Assembly (NCBI RefSeq): GCF_900102785.1 | Contig: NZ_FNGC01000001.1 | Location: forward strand, 97,916-161,915 | Origin: Arthrobacter sp. ok362 | Lineage (GTDB): Bacteria > Actinomycetota > Actinomycetes > Actinomycetales > Micrococcaceae | Reading direction: 5' to 3' | Length of the DNA: 64,000 nucleotides | Shown: positions 1-7,209 of the stretch, in pieces | How positions within the stretch are numbered: position 1 is the stretch's first letter | How the letters are laid out: each line of letters starts with the position of its first letter | The notes under the pieces: model-generated | Seen by the model: only the letters and a program-made list of their open reading frames with translations | Database searches by the model: none | Told to the model about the DNA's origin: nothing | Position numbers and translations under genes: made by a program

Positions 1-2
1 GC

Positions 3-491
3 TCCAAATGGCCCGAGATGTCCGCGAGCCAGGTCATCAACCGGATCGTCAGCACGGCCAAGGACGCCGGGGCGCGAGGGAAGGACCCGCTCTACGGCTT
101 CGGCGTGCTGAACGCCGAGGCCGCCCTCAAGGCCGATGTCCCGGAAACCAAGGTCAACCCGCTCGGGTCGATTTCGGACTGGATCCGGGTCCACCGGCGC
201 GGAAACCCCGCCGCGACTGCACCTGCTGCGGCGCCCGCGCCCTCCAGCGCTGTGCCCACCCTGCCCGAAGCGACCGTGCCGGTCGCGGAGAAGCCGTCCC
301 AGCTGGACAGCGCCCTGCCGGCCGCAGTGGTCCTGGGCTTCGGTTGCCTGCTCGTGGGAATCGTTGTGGCCGCTGCCGTCCAGTTGCGGGCCGCCATGCG
401 AACGCCGCCAAAGGACGGCGGACCGGACAGCGCCGAGGACAGCGCCGAACCCGGGGCCGTAAATCCGGTGGACTCCAGCAACCCGTCATAG
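3..491 (+). CDS. S8 family (subtilisin/mycosin-like) serine peptidase, C-terminal part
   Basis: Only the last ~162 codons are in the window; the gene begins before position 1. The first ~40 residues (ITALIC-free reading: SASQVINRIVSTAKDAG, then KDPLYGFGVLNAEAALK) match the final helix and the 'GxGxxNAxxAL' end of a subtilase domain. A Pro/Ala-rich linker follows, then one hydrophobic segment (ALPAAVVLGFGCLLVGIVVA) and a short acidic cytoplasmic tail. This layout, protease outside and C-terminal membrane anchor, is that of mycosins and related actinobacterial anchored subtilases. The catalytic triad lies upstream of the window, so activity cannot be judged. A mycosin role in type VII secretion is possible but needs the upstream neighbours. 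Confidence 0.85.
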   Translation, partial: SKWPEMSASQVINRIVSTAKDAGARGKDPLYGFGVLNAEAALKADVPETKVNPLGSISDWIRVHRRGNPAATAPAAAPAPSSAVPTLPEATVPVAEKPSQLDSALPAAVVLGFGCLLVGIVVAAAVQLRAAMRTPPKDGGPDSAEDSAEPGAVNPVDSSNPS

Positions 492-517
492 TTAGTGAAG
501 CTTTTCACAAACTACGG

Positions 518-523
518 TATTCT
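518..523 (+). promoter_or_regulatory. -10 hexamer TATTCT of a probable leaderless ndh promoter
   Basis: TATTCT is followed by tgacgc and then the ATG of ndh. The 6-nt gap puts transcription start at or next to the start codon, and no Shine-Dalgarno sequence is present. Confidence 0.5.
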
Positions 524-529
524 TGACGC

Positions 530-2005
530 ATGGCATCCTCCCTTCAGCTCCAGGACCGTCCCCGGGTACTCGTCGTCGGCGGCGGGTACGTCGGCCTGTA
601 TGTAGCCCTCAAACTTCAGAAAAAGATCGCGAATGCAGGTGGCATCGTCACCCTCGTGGATCCGCTGCCCTACATGACCTACCAGCCCTTCCTGCCGGAA
701 GTTGCCGGCGGCAACATCGAGGCGCGCCACGCAGTCGTCTCGCACCGCCAGCACCTGAAGCAGACGGAGCTCATCCAGGGCCGCGTCACCTCAATCGACC
801 ACGCCAACCGCACGGCAGTGGTCGCACCCTCCGACGGTGGCGACACCTTCGAGATTCCCTACTTCGACGTCGTCCTGGCCGCTGGCGCCATCACCCGCAC
901 GTTCCCGATCAAGGGCCTCGCGGAAAAGGGCATCGGCCTAAAGACCATCGAGGAGGCCGTCGCCCTGCGCAACAAGGTTCTCGAGCGCATCGAGACCGGC
1001 TCGCTCATGACGGACCCCGTTGAGCGCGCCCGCGCCCTGACGTTCGTCGTCGTCGGCGGCGGCTTCGCCGGCATCGAGTGCATCACCGAAATGGAAGATC
1101 TCGCCCGCGCCGCGGTCAAGAACAACCCGCGCGTCAAGCAGGAGGAAGTCCGCTTCGTCCTGGTCGAGGCAATGGGCCGCATCATGCCCGAGGTCACGGC
1201 GCCGCAGGCCGAATGGGTCGTCGAACACCTCCGCAGCCGCGGCATCGAGGTGCTGCTGAACACCTCCCTCGACAACGCCGAGGGTTCCCTCAAGCTCATC
1301 AACCTCCCGGACAAGAGCCCGGCCCAGGAATTCGAGACTGACACCCTGGTCTGGACTGCCGGCGTGCAGGCCAACCCGATGGTCCGCTCCACCGACTTCC
1401 CGCTCGAGCCGCGCGGCCGCGTCCGCGTCCTGGCCGACCTGCGCATCGCCGGCGACGAGGGCATCATCGACAACGCCTGGGCTGCCGGCGACGTCGCTGC
1501 CGTCCCCGACCTCACAGGCAGCGGCCTGCCGGACGGCACCTGCGTGCCGAACGCCCAGCACGCGCTGCGCCAGTCCAAGCGCCTGGCCAAGAACCTGTGG
1601 GCCTCCCGCTGGGACAAGCCGCTCAAGGACTACAAGCACAAGAACTTGGGCGCCGTCGCTGGCTTCGGCGAATGGAAGGGTGTGGCGAACATCAACCTGG
1701 TTGGCCGCATCGGCCTCAAGGGCCCGCTGGCCTGGCTGGCGCACCGTGGCTACCACGGAATGGCCATCCCCACCGTGGAGCGCAAGATCCGCGTGATCTC
1801 CGGCTGGCTGTGGGCCTTCTTCCTGGGCCGCGACACCACGCAGCTGATGGATCTGGACAACCCGCGCGGCGCCTTCGTGGCCGCAGCGACGCCGGCCCCG
1901 AAGCCGGCCGCTGCCCCGGACGCCGCCAAGGCCGGAGCCAAGCCTGACGCCAAGGCAGGCACCACGGCAGCATCGAATGAATCGGTCCCGGCAGACGCCA
2001 AATAG
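530..2005 (+). CDS. ndh: Type II NADH:quinone oxidoreductase (NAD(P)/FAD-dependent)
   Basis: A non-proton-pumping enzyme that passes electrons from NADH to menaquinone at the inner face of the membrane. It has 491 residues. The FAD-binding motif VVGGGYVGLYVALKLQ is at ~15-30 and the NADH-binding motif VVGGGFAGIE at ~172-181. 'NAWAAGDVAA' (~325) is the second FAD contact typical of the family, and the hydrophobic/amphipathic C-terminal part (ISGWLWAFFLG) is the membrane-association region. The last ~45 residues are an Ala/Pro/Lys-rich low-complexity tail not needed for the fold. The ATG is preceded by a -10-like hexamer with no ribosome binding site, suggesting a leaderless message. A strong terminator follows. 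Confidence 0.95.
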   Translation: MASSLQLQDRPRVLVVGGGYVGLYVALKLQKKIANAGGIVTLVDPLPYMTYQPFLPEVAGGNIEARHAVVSHRQHLKQTELIQGRVTSIDHANRTAVVAPSDGGDTFEIPYFDVVLAAGAITRTFPIKGLAEKGIGLKTIEEAVALRNKVLERIETGSLMTDPVERARALTFVVVGGGFAGIECITEMEDLARAAVKNNPRVKQEEVRFVLVEAMGRIMPEVTAPQAEWVVEHLRSRGIEVLLNTSLDNAEGSLKLINLPDKSPAQEFETDTLVWTAGVQANPMVRSTDFPLEPRGRVRVLADLRIAGDEGIIDNAWAAGDVAAVPDLTGSGLPDGTCVPNAQHALRQSKRLAKNLWASRWDKPLKDYKHKNLGAVAGFGEWKGVANINLVGRIGLKGPLAWLAHRGYHGMAIPTVERKIRVISGWLWAFFLGRDTTQLMDLDNPRGAFVAAATPAPKPAAAPDAAKAGAKPDAKAGTTAASNESVPADAK

Positions 2006-2049
2006 CTGCTGGCCGTAACGGCTTCCAGTACTCTGGCGGTTGCCCTACG

Positions 2050-2085
2050 ACGGCGGCTGTTCCCCTCCGGGGGAGCAGCCGCCGT
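2050..2085 (+). terminator. Rho-independent terminator of ndh
   Basis: A perfect 10-bp stem, acggcggctg / cagccgccgt, encloses a second small stem (tcccc/gggga) and is followed by TTTTCG. It lies 45 bp after the ndh stop codon. Confidence 0.8.
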
Positions 2086-2143
2086 TTTCGTTGCAGGCAG
2101 CCGCAGGGGCGTCGGGAACGGCCAGGCGCGCACAACCCGCGCC

Positions 2144-2149
2144 TAGACT
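2144..2149 (+). promoter_or_regulatory. -10 hexamer TAGACT, probable leaderless promoter
   Basis: TAGACT, then ggctcc, then the ATG at 2156. There is no ribosome binding site between hexamer and start. Confidence 0.5.
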
Positions 2150-2155
2150 GGCTCC

Positions 2156-3100
2156 ATGACAGCTGAAAAGGACCTGCACACCCTCCTGGCCACCATGCGG
2201 CCCGAACTGCGCGACGGCGAGTATGTCTACGCCCTGTGGCCGCACGGCAAACCCCTGGCCGGGGCAATAGCCGCCGCCGTCCGCGAGGCGGAGGGGCTGA
2301 CCGTCGTGCTGCCGCGGGACGAGGCGGACAGTTTGGGGCTCCCCTACGACTTCGTCGCAGCGTGGATCACGCTCCAGGTGCACTCTTCGCTCGAGGCGAT
2401 CGGCCTGACGGCAGCCGTCGCCGCCGCCCTGACCGAGGCGAAGATCAGCTGCAACGTCCTGGCCGGCTTCCACCATGACCACCTGCTGGTCCCCGCGGCC
2501 GACGCCGACCGTGCGCTGGAGATTCTGCACGAACTCGTCGCAGACCATGGGGAGCACAAGCCGGCACCTGAACTCGTGCTGCGCAGCGAGGAACCGGCGG
2601 ACCGTCCGGCAATCCTCGACCTCACAGCGGCCGCGTTTGCCATCTCGCCCGTCACCGGGCATCACGTCGACGGCGAACCCGAAGAGGTGAAGCTGCTGGC
2701 CCGGCTGTTCGAGTGCCAGGAATACCTCCCCGAGTTCAGCGTCGTTGCGGAGCTCAACGGCGAAATCGTGGGGCATGTGATCAGCACCCGCGGCTGGGTG
2801 GGCGAGCTGGAGCTGCTGGGGCTCGGGCCGATCGGGGTGGTGCCGCGGCTGCAGCGTCACGGCATCGGCACCGCGCTCATGAACGAGACAGTGGCGCGCG
2901 CCAACGCCGCGGGGGAGCGGGGGATTGCGCTGCTGGGCAGCCCCGACTACTACTCCCGCTTCGGTTTTGTACCGTCCACGTCGCTCGGGGTGGCACCGCC
3001 GGAGGCCGGCTGGGGCGCGCACTTCCAGCTGCTCCCGCTCGCCGTCTGGCCCGGTGGCGTTGGCGGCACCTTCCGCTACGCCGGCCCTTTTTCGGGCTGA
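2156..3100 (+). CDS. ACT-domain / GNAT N-acetyltransferase fusion protein
   Basis: A 314-residue two-domain protein. Residues ~1-130 match the stand-alone small ACT-like family (DUF2241/ACT_3 type): LLATMRPELRDGEYVYA, then LTVVLPRDEAD, ITLQVHSSLEAIGLTAAV and ISCNVLAGFHHDHLLVP. Residues ~145-305 are a GNAT acetyltransferase with the acetyl-CoA loop in 'IGVVPRLQRHGIGTALM' (R/Q-x-x-G-x-G/A) and the late motif 'YYSRFGF', as in the YhbS-type subgroup that acts on small molecules. ACT domains commonly bind amino acids and tune enzyme activity, so the fusion suggests an acetyltransferase gated by a small ligand; this is inference. It stands alone between ndh and the tRNA gene. Its start appears leaderless. 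Confidence 0.88.
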   Translation: MTAEKDLHTLLATMRPELRDGEYVYALWPHGKPLAGAIAAAVREAEGLTVVLPRDEADSLGLPYDFVAAWITLQVHSSLEAIGLTAAVAAALTEAKISCNVLAGFHHDHLLVPAADADRALEILHELVADHGEHKPAPELVLRSEEPADRPAILDLTAAAFAISPVTGHHVDGEPEEVKLLARLFECQEYLPEFSVVAELNGEIVGHVISTRGWVGELELLGLGPIGVVPRLQRHGIGTALMNETVARANAAGERGIALLGSPDYYSRFGFVPSTSLGVAPPEAGWGAHFQLLPLAVWPGGVGGTFRYAGPFSG

Positions 3101-3132
3101 TCCGGCCGGCGACGGGATACCATTGACCGGGC

Positions 3133-3206
3133 GCCCCAGTAGCCCAATTGGCAGAGGCAGCGGACTTAAAATCCGCGTGTTGTGGGTTCGAGTCCCACCT
3201 GGGGCA
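3133..3206 (+). tRNA. tRNA with UAA anticodon, nominally tRNA-Leu, short variable loop
   Basis: A complete cloverleaf. Acceptor stem gccccag/ctggggc; D stem gcc/ggc with a ttgg loop; anticodon stem gcgga/tccgc with loop cttaaaa, anticodon TAA at 3167-3169. The variable region is only gtgtt (5 nt). T stem gtggg/cccac has the loop ttcgagt; the discriminator is A at 3206. CCA is not encoded. Bacterial tRNA-Leu normally has a long (class II) variable arm, so this is a class I body carrying a leucine UUA anticodon. It may be a real but unusual isoacceptor, or be charged with another amino acid. Confidence 0.9.
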
Positions 3207-3297
3207 CTTGCGGGATAGAAGGTGTGTCTTCCGACTTGGCGCCTCGGATTCCCTTACGCCGCCGCCGGCGCGGACGATGGTGAGGGTATGAGCGTCG

Positions 3298-4440
3298 ATG
3301 AGTGAGCCGGAAGGGGACCAGTTTTCACTGCCGACGCAGCCTGCGGAGCCGAAGCGGATCCCGCTGTGGAAGCTTGAAGAAATGGCCGGCAACCCGGCCC
3401 CGCCCGAGGGCTGGCGCGGCAACGCCGCCCCGCTGCTTCCCGGCTGGGACGCCAGCCAGGTCCGCACCTCTGCCGCCGTCCGGGACGCCCGCGCCCCGTG
3501 GCCGATCCGCCTCTTCCGGGCCCTCGGGAGGATGCTGCGTTTACTGTTCAAGGCCGTCGCCGTCCTGGCCGCAGGCGCGCTCCTGTGCGGTTTCCTGTTG
3601 TACTTTCACGGTGACCTGAAACCGTCGGCGTTCCTGGGCGGCCCCGCGACAACCCCCGCCGCCGATGTGCCCGGCCCCCTGCTTTACCACACCGTCCCGG
3701 ACCCCACCAAGCCCAGGAAACCTGCGGCGGCTCCTCCGAAGCCCCGTGCCTCTACGGATCACCCCACGCCGGGCCGCGAAGAGTCCTCTGCCCCGCTGGG
3801 GCATCCCGCGCCGGTGCCGGCCAAGTCCGGCTCCCACGCTTTCACGGTCACCGGCAAGGACAAACGGCCGGCCGCCTATGACCCGTGCCGGCCCATCCAC
3901 TACGTCACCCGCGCCGCGAACCAGCCCGCCGCCGGACCGCAGCTGATCAAGGAGGCCATCGCCGCGGTCTCGCGCGCGACCGGGCTGGTGTTCATCAACG
4001 ACGGGGCCACCACCGAGGCACCGTCGGCGCAGCACAAGTCCTACCAGCCGGCCCGGTACGGGGACCGGTGGGCGCCGGTGCTCATCGCCTGGGAGACCAC
4101 CGCCGAGGAGCCCCGCTTCACCAACTACGCCGTCGGAACCAACGTCATGGGTCTGGGCGGCAGCGAAGCGGTCAGCCGTGAAGGATCCTCGGTCACCTAC
4201 GTCAGCGGCCAGCTGGAACTGAACGGACCCGCCATGCAGTCCTTGATCTTCCGGGAAGGGATGGCACCGGCCCGCGGGGTCATTGAACACGAACTCGGCC
4301 ATGTCGTGGGCCTGGGCCACGTCCAGGACCCGACCCAGCTGATGAACCCGACCGGCGTCCCCGGTGTGGCCACCTACCAGGCGGGGGACCTCAACGGCCT
4401 GGCCATTCTCGGCCAGGGGGCCTGCCAGCCCGGGATCTGA
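3298..4440 (+). CDS. Membrane-anchored matrixin-like zinc metalloprotease
   Basis: 380 residues. A cytoplasmic N-terminus (~1-75) is followed by one membrane span (~82-102, FKAVAVLAAGALLCGFLLYF), a Pro/Lys-rich linker and an extracellular peptidase domain. The zinc motif is HELGHVVGLGH near residue 329, the extended HExxHxxGxxH of matrixins/metzincins, and it is followed by 'QLMNP', a plausible Met-turn. The substrate is unknown; the topology suggests processing of wall or surface proteins. The ATG at 3298 is preceded by ggtgaggg. An upstream ATG (3288) opens only five codons. The gene contains a TTA leucine codon at 3541-3543, rare at this GC content. Confidence 0.88.
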   Translation: MSEPEGDQFSLPTQPAEPKRIPLWKLEEMAGNPAPPEGWRGNAAPLLPGWDASQVRTSAAVRDARAPWPIRLFRALGRMLRLLFKAVAVLAAGALLCGFLLYFHGDLKPSAFLGGPATTPAADVPGPLLYHTVPDPTKPRKPAAAPPKPRASTDHPTPGREESSAPLGHPAPVPAKSGSHAFTVTGKDKRPAAYDPCRPIHYVTRAANQPAAGPQLIKEAIAAVSRATGLVFINDGATTEAPSAQHKSYQPARYGDRWAPVLIAWETTAEEPRFTNYAVGTNVMGLGGSEAVSREGSSVTYVSGQLELNGPAMQSLIFREGMAPARGVIEHELGHVVGLGHVQDPTQLMNPTGVPGVATYQAGDLNGLAILGQGACQPGI

Positions 4441-4485
4441 GCGGGGGAGCGGGGCAGGGCCTGCCGTACACATACCCTGCATCTG

Positions 4486-4611
4486 GGCGATTCCTACGAC
4501 GCCGTGAACCTGATCGCACTGGCTGCCGAGGCCGCCAAGAGCACCAGGGGCACCGACATCGCAGCGGCCGCTGAAAACCTCCAGATTTCCTCTATGCAAC
4601 GAGTGTTATAA
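4486..4611 (+). pseudogene. Fragment of a second liv substrate-binding protein gene
   Basis: Positions 4486-4568 are nearly identical to 5785-5867 inside the intact binding-protein gene downstream. Both encode SYDAVNLIALAAE-AKST-GTDIAA; only a few substitutions separate them. After that the reading frame loses similarity and stops at 4609-4611. There is no start codon, signal peptide or remainder of the gene. It is therefore a relic of a tandem duplication, or of recombination with a paralog, lying 45 bp after the metalloprotease stop. Confidence 0.8.
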
Positions 4612-4614
4612 GGA

Positions 4615-4630
4615 TGTGACCGTAGTCACT
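4615..4630 (+). promoter_or_regulatory. CRP/GlxR-type site TGTGA-N6-TCACT
   Basis: tgtgaccgtagtcact contains the perfect inverted repeat GTGAC-cgta-GTCAC. It lies ~100 bp upstream of the liv binding-protein start, matching the TGTGA-N6-TCACA consensus of CRP-family regulators at nine of ten positions. Confidence 0.5.
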
Positions 4631-4729
4631 TATTTTCACGTCGAAATTGCACTAGCTTGAAGTGGAATCAGGAACACCTGATCTTTCGCGTCAAAGGCCG
4701 TTCGCACCTTTAGATCGAGGAGCTTGTAC

Positions 4730-6079
4730 ATGACTTCACTCCCCCAGGTTGCGCCCCGTATCGCTAAGCTCACAGTGCTTAGCCTCGGCGTCGCCCTTCT
4801 GGCTACGGCTTGTGGTGGTTCACCCGCCCCAAGTTCGACGGGATCCAGCTCAGCCGCGGCCGCCGGGATCGCGTGCCCGGCACCCAGCGCCACCGGCGCC
4901 GGTACCAGCGCTGCCGGTGGCACGGGCTCCGTGCCCGCTTCGGCCACCACCACCCCCACGCCCCTGAAGATCGGCTCGCTCCTGCCGACGACGGGTTCGC
5001 TGGCCTTCCTCGGCCCGCCCGAAATTGCCGGTGTTAACCTCGGCATCAAGGAGGTCAACGATGCCAACGGCGTCCTGGGCAAGCCTGTCGAGGTCATCCA
5101 CCGCGACTCCGGCGACACCAAGACCGACATCGCCACCCAGTCCACCACGGCACTGCTCGGACAGGGCGTCAGCGCAATCGTCGGCGCCGCCTCCTCGGGT
5201 GTTTCCAAGACCGTGATCAACCAGATCACCGGTGCCGGCGTCGTCCAGTTCTCCCCGGCCAACACCTCACCGGACTTCACCTCGTGGGATGACAAGGGCC
5301 TCTACTGGCGCACCGCCCCCTCTGACGTGCTCCAGGGCAAGGTCCTCGGCAACTACATGGCCACCTGCGGCGCCCAGACGGTCGGCATGATCGTCCTGAA
5401 CGACGCCTACGGAACCGGCCTTGCAAAGAACGTCCAGTCCGCTTTCGAGGCAGCCGGCGGCAAGGTTGTTGCCCAGGAGCTCTTCAATGAGGGCGATTCC
5501 CAGTTCAGCAGCCAGGTTGACAAGGTTCTCGCCGCCAAGCCGGACGCCATTGCCCTGATCACTTTCGACCAGGCCAAGAGCATCGTCCCGCTGATGACGG
5601 GCAAGGGCGTCAAGGCGAACCAGATCTTCATGGTGGACGGCAACATGTCCGACTACAGCAAGGACTTCCAGGCCGGTACCCTCAAGGGCGCCCAGGGCAC
5701 CATCCCGGGCACCTTCGCCAAGGAGGACTTCAAGAAGAAGCTCCTGGCGATTGACCCGGCGCTGAAGGACTACAGCTACGCGGGCGAGTCCTACGACGCC
5801 GTGAACCTGATCGCACTGGCCGCAGAGGAAGCCAAGAGCACCAAGGGCACCGACATCGCAGCGCACCTGAAGGACGTCTCTGAAGGCGGCGAGAAGTGCA
5901 ACACCTTCCCGTCCTGCGTCACCCTGCTCCGCAACGGTAAGGACATCGACTACGACGGCCAGTCCGGCCCCGTCACGTTCTCCGACGCCGGCGACCCGAC
6001 GGAAGCCTACATCGGCATCTACGAGTACCAGGATGACAACACGTACAAGCCCGTCAAGGAAGAATTCGGCAAGCTGTAA
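4730..6079 (+). CDS. Branched-chain amino-acid-type ABC transporter, substrate-binding lipoprotein
   Basis: A periplasmic-binding-protein fold type I (LivJ/LivK family) of 449 residues. The signal peptide ends in the lipobox LATAC with the lipidated Cys at position 28; a low-complexity Ala/Ser/Thr linker (~30-75) follows. 'PLKIGSLLPTTGSLAFLGPPEIAGV' begins the ligand-binding domain, and 'GAASSGVSK' and 'FSPANTSPDF' are typical ligand-site segments. It should deliver a branched-chain amino acid, amide or related ligand to the LivHM channel encoded convergently at 6.4-10.6 kb. The start is the ATG at 4730, eight bases after gaggag; TTG at 4724 is less likely. A strong terminator follows. A CRP-type site and a relic copy lie upstream. 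Confidence 0.95.
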   Translation: MTSLPQVAPRIAKLTVLSLGVALLATACGGSPAPSSTGSSSAAAAGIACPAPSATGAGTSAAGGTGSVPASATTTPTPLKIGSLLPTTGSLAFLGPPEIAGVNLGIKEVNDANGVLGKPVEVIHRDSGDTKTDIATQSTTALLGQGVSAIVGAASSGVSKTVINQITGAGVVQFSPANTSPDFTSWDDKGLYWRTAPSDVLQGKVLGNYMATCGAQTVGMIVLNDAYGTGLAKNVQSAFEAAGGKVVAQELFNEGDSQFSSQVDKVLAAKPDAIALITFDQAKSIVPLMTGKGVKANQIFMVDGNMSDYSKDFQAGTLKGAQGTIPGTFAKEDFKKKLLAIDPALKDYSYAGESYDAVNLIALAAEEAKSTKGTDIAAHLKDVSEGGEKCNTFPSCVTLLRNGKDIDYDGQSGPVTFSDAGDPTEAYIGIYEYQDDNTYKPVKEEFGKL

Positions 6080-6101
6080 GCCGGTTCCCCTCGACAAACA
6101 C

Positions 6102-6132
6102 GAGACCCCCGTCCAGTCCGGACGGGGGTCTC
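6102..6132 (+). terminator. Terminator of the binding-protein gene
   Basis: A perfect 13-bp stem, gagacccccgtcc / ggacgggggtctc, with a 5-nt loop, 22 bp after the stop codon. Confidence 0.85.
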
Positions 6133-6384
6133 TTGCGTGCAGGGGAGCGGGGCAGAGCGTCAGGGTTGGCTCCAGACGTCACGCACAGCAGGCTTTTGGC
6201 GAGCCAAGGAGCGTCGACGGCGGGAACCCGCCTCTGCCCGCTGTGTGCCCGCCCAAGACTCTGCGCCGCGGGACGCCGTGGTCGTCGTGTCGGACGAGCG
6301 CAGACGCCGCCCAAGCGGCCGCGGAGGCGCCCGGAGCCTTCCCGGGAGGCGAGCCCGGACCCCACATAGGCCGGGCACGCAAAA
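6133..6384. other. Convergent intergenic spacer, no gene seen
   Basis: About 250 bp between the terminators of two convergent transcription units. Short open frames exist on both strands but none has a ribosome binding site or protein-like composition. It carries small inverted repeats (ggcgggaacccgcc near 6219, cgggagcc/ggcgcccg-like pairs near 6330). The 14-mer gcgggacgccgtgg also occurs in the repeat-rich spacer at 29.75 kb, and ggggagcggggcag also occurs at 4444. Confidence 0.5.
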
Positions 6385-6410
6385 GGGCCGCCACCGGCTG
6401 GTGACGGCCC
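6385..6410 (-). terminator. Terminator of the livHMGF operon
   Basis: Read on the minus strand, gggccgtcacc pairs imperfectly with ggtggcggccc around a 4-nt loop and is followed by TTTTGCG. It begins 25 bp beyond the livF stop. Confidence 0.75.
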
Positions 6411-6435
6411 TTCTGCGGGGATACTGCCTGAGGCG

Positions 6436-7209
6436 CTAGTCGACAGTGTCTGCGAGCGTCCCCAAGTAGAGCTGGATGACCTTGGGATCGTTCATGAGTT
6501 CCCGGCCGGTACCGGTGTACGCGTCCTTGCCCTGGTCCAGCACGTAGCCGCGGTCGCAGATCTGCAGGCAGCGGCGCGCGTTTTGCTCCACCATGATGAC
6601 GGAGACGCCGGCCCGGTTGATCTCGTGGACCCGGAGGAAGGTCTCATCCTGTTTGACGGGGGAGAGGCCTGCTGAGGGCTCATCGAGCAGCAGCACAGCC
6701 GGGTCCATCATGAGGGCCCGTCCCATGGCGACCATCTGGCGTTCGCCGCCGGAGAGCGAGCCGGCCCGCTGGGCGCGCCGTTTGCCGAGCTCCGGGAACA
6801 GTTCGGTGACGAAGTCGAACCGTTGAGCGAAGTCCTTGGGCCGCTGGAACATGCCCATCTGCAGGTTTTCCTCGATGGTCAGGGCGGCAAACACGTTGTT
6901 GTTCTGCGGAACGAAGCCGACGCCCTTGCTGACCAGCTTGTTGGCCTTGAGCCCGGTGATGTCCTGCCCGCGGACCACTACCGAGCCGGAGTGGACCTTG
7001 ACCAGGCCGAACATGGCCTTCAGCAACGTGGACTTGCCGGCTCCGTTGGGGCCGATGATGCCGATCAGCTCACCCTTGCGGGCTTCGATGCTGCAGCCGT
7101 TGAGGATATTGACGCCGGGGATGTAGCCGGCCACCAGATCGGTGACCTTCACGACCGAGTCACCATCGAAGGCGGGCTGGGCGGCCGGTGCCGCGCTGGT
7201 GGCGCTCAT
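6436..7209 (-). CDS. livF: Branched-chain amino-acid-type ABC transporter ATPase LivF
   Basis: One of two cytoplasmic ATPases that power the LivHM channel. It has 257 residues. Walker A GPNGAGKST lies at ~54-62, the ABC signature LSGGERQM at ~152 and Walker B VLLLDEPSAGLSP at ~172. The short form and 'QNARRCLQICDRGYVLDQG' ending are typical of LivF. It is last in the operon; its ATG overlaps the livG stop by 4 nt (ATGA), which implies translational coupling. The N-terminal ~20 residues (MSATSAAPAAQPAFDGDSVV) are a low-complexity lead-in. Confidence 0.95.
   Translation of the reverse strand: MSATSAAPAAQPAFDGDSVVKVTDLVAGYIPGVNILNGCSIEARKGELIGIIGPNGAGKSTLLKAMFGLVKVHSGSVVVRGQDITGLKANKLVSKGVGFVPQNNNVFAALTIEENLQMGMFQRPKDFAQRFDFVTELFPELGKRRAQRAGSLSGGERQMVAMGRALMMDPAVLLLDEPSAGLSPVKQDETFLRVHEINRAGVSVIMVEQNARRCLQICDRGYVLDQGKDAYTGTGRELMNDPKVIQLYLGTLADTVD

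Noticed and set aside
3133..3206. bldA-like developmental tRNA-Leu(UUA)
   Set aside because: bldA has a long variable arm; this tRNA has a 5-nt variable loop, so it is not a bldA ortholog by structure.
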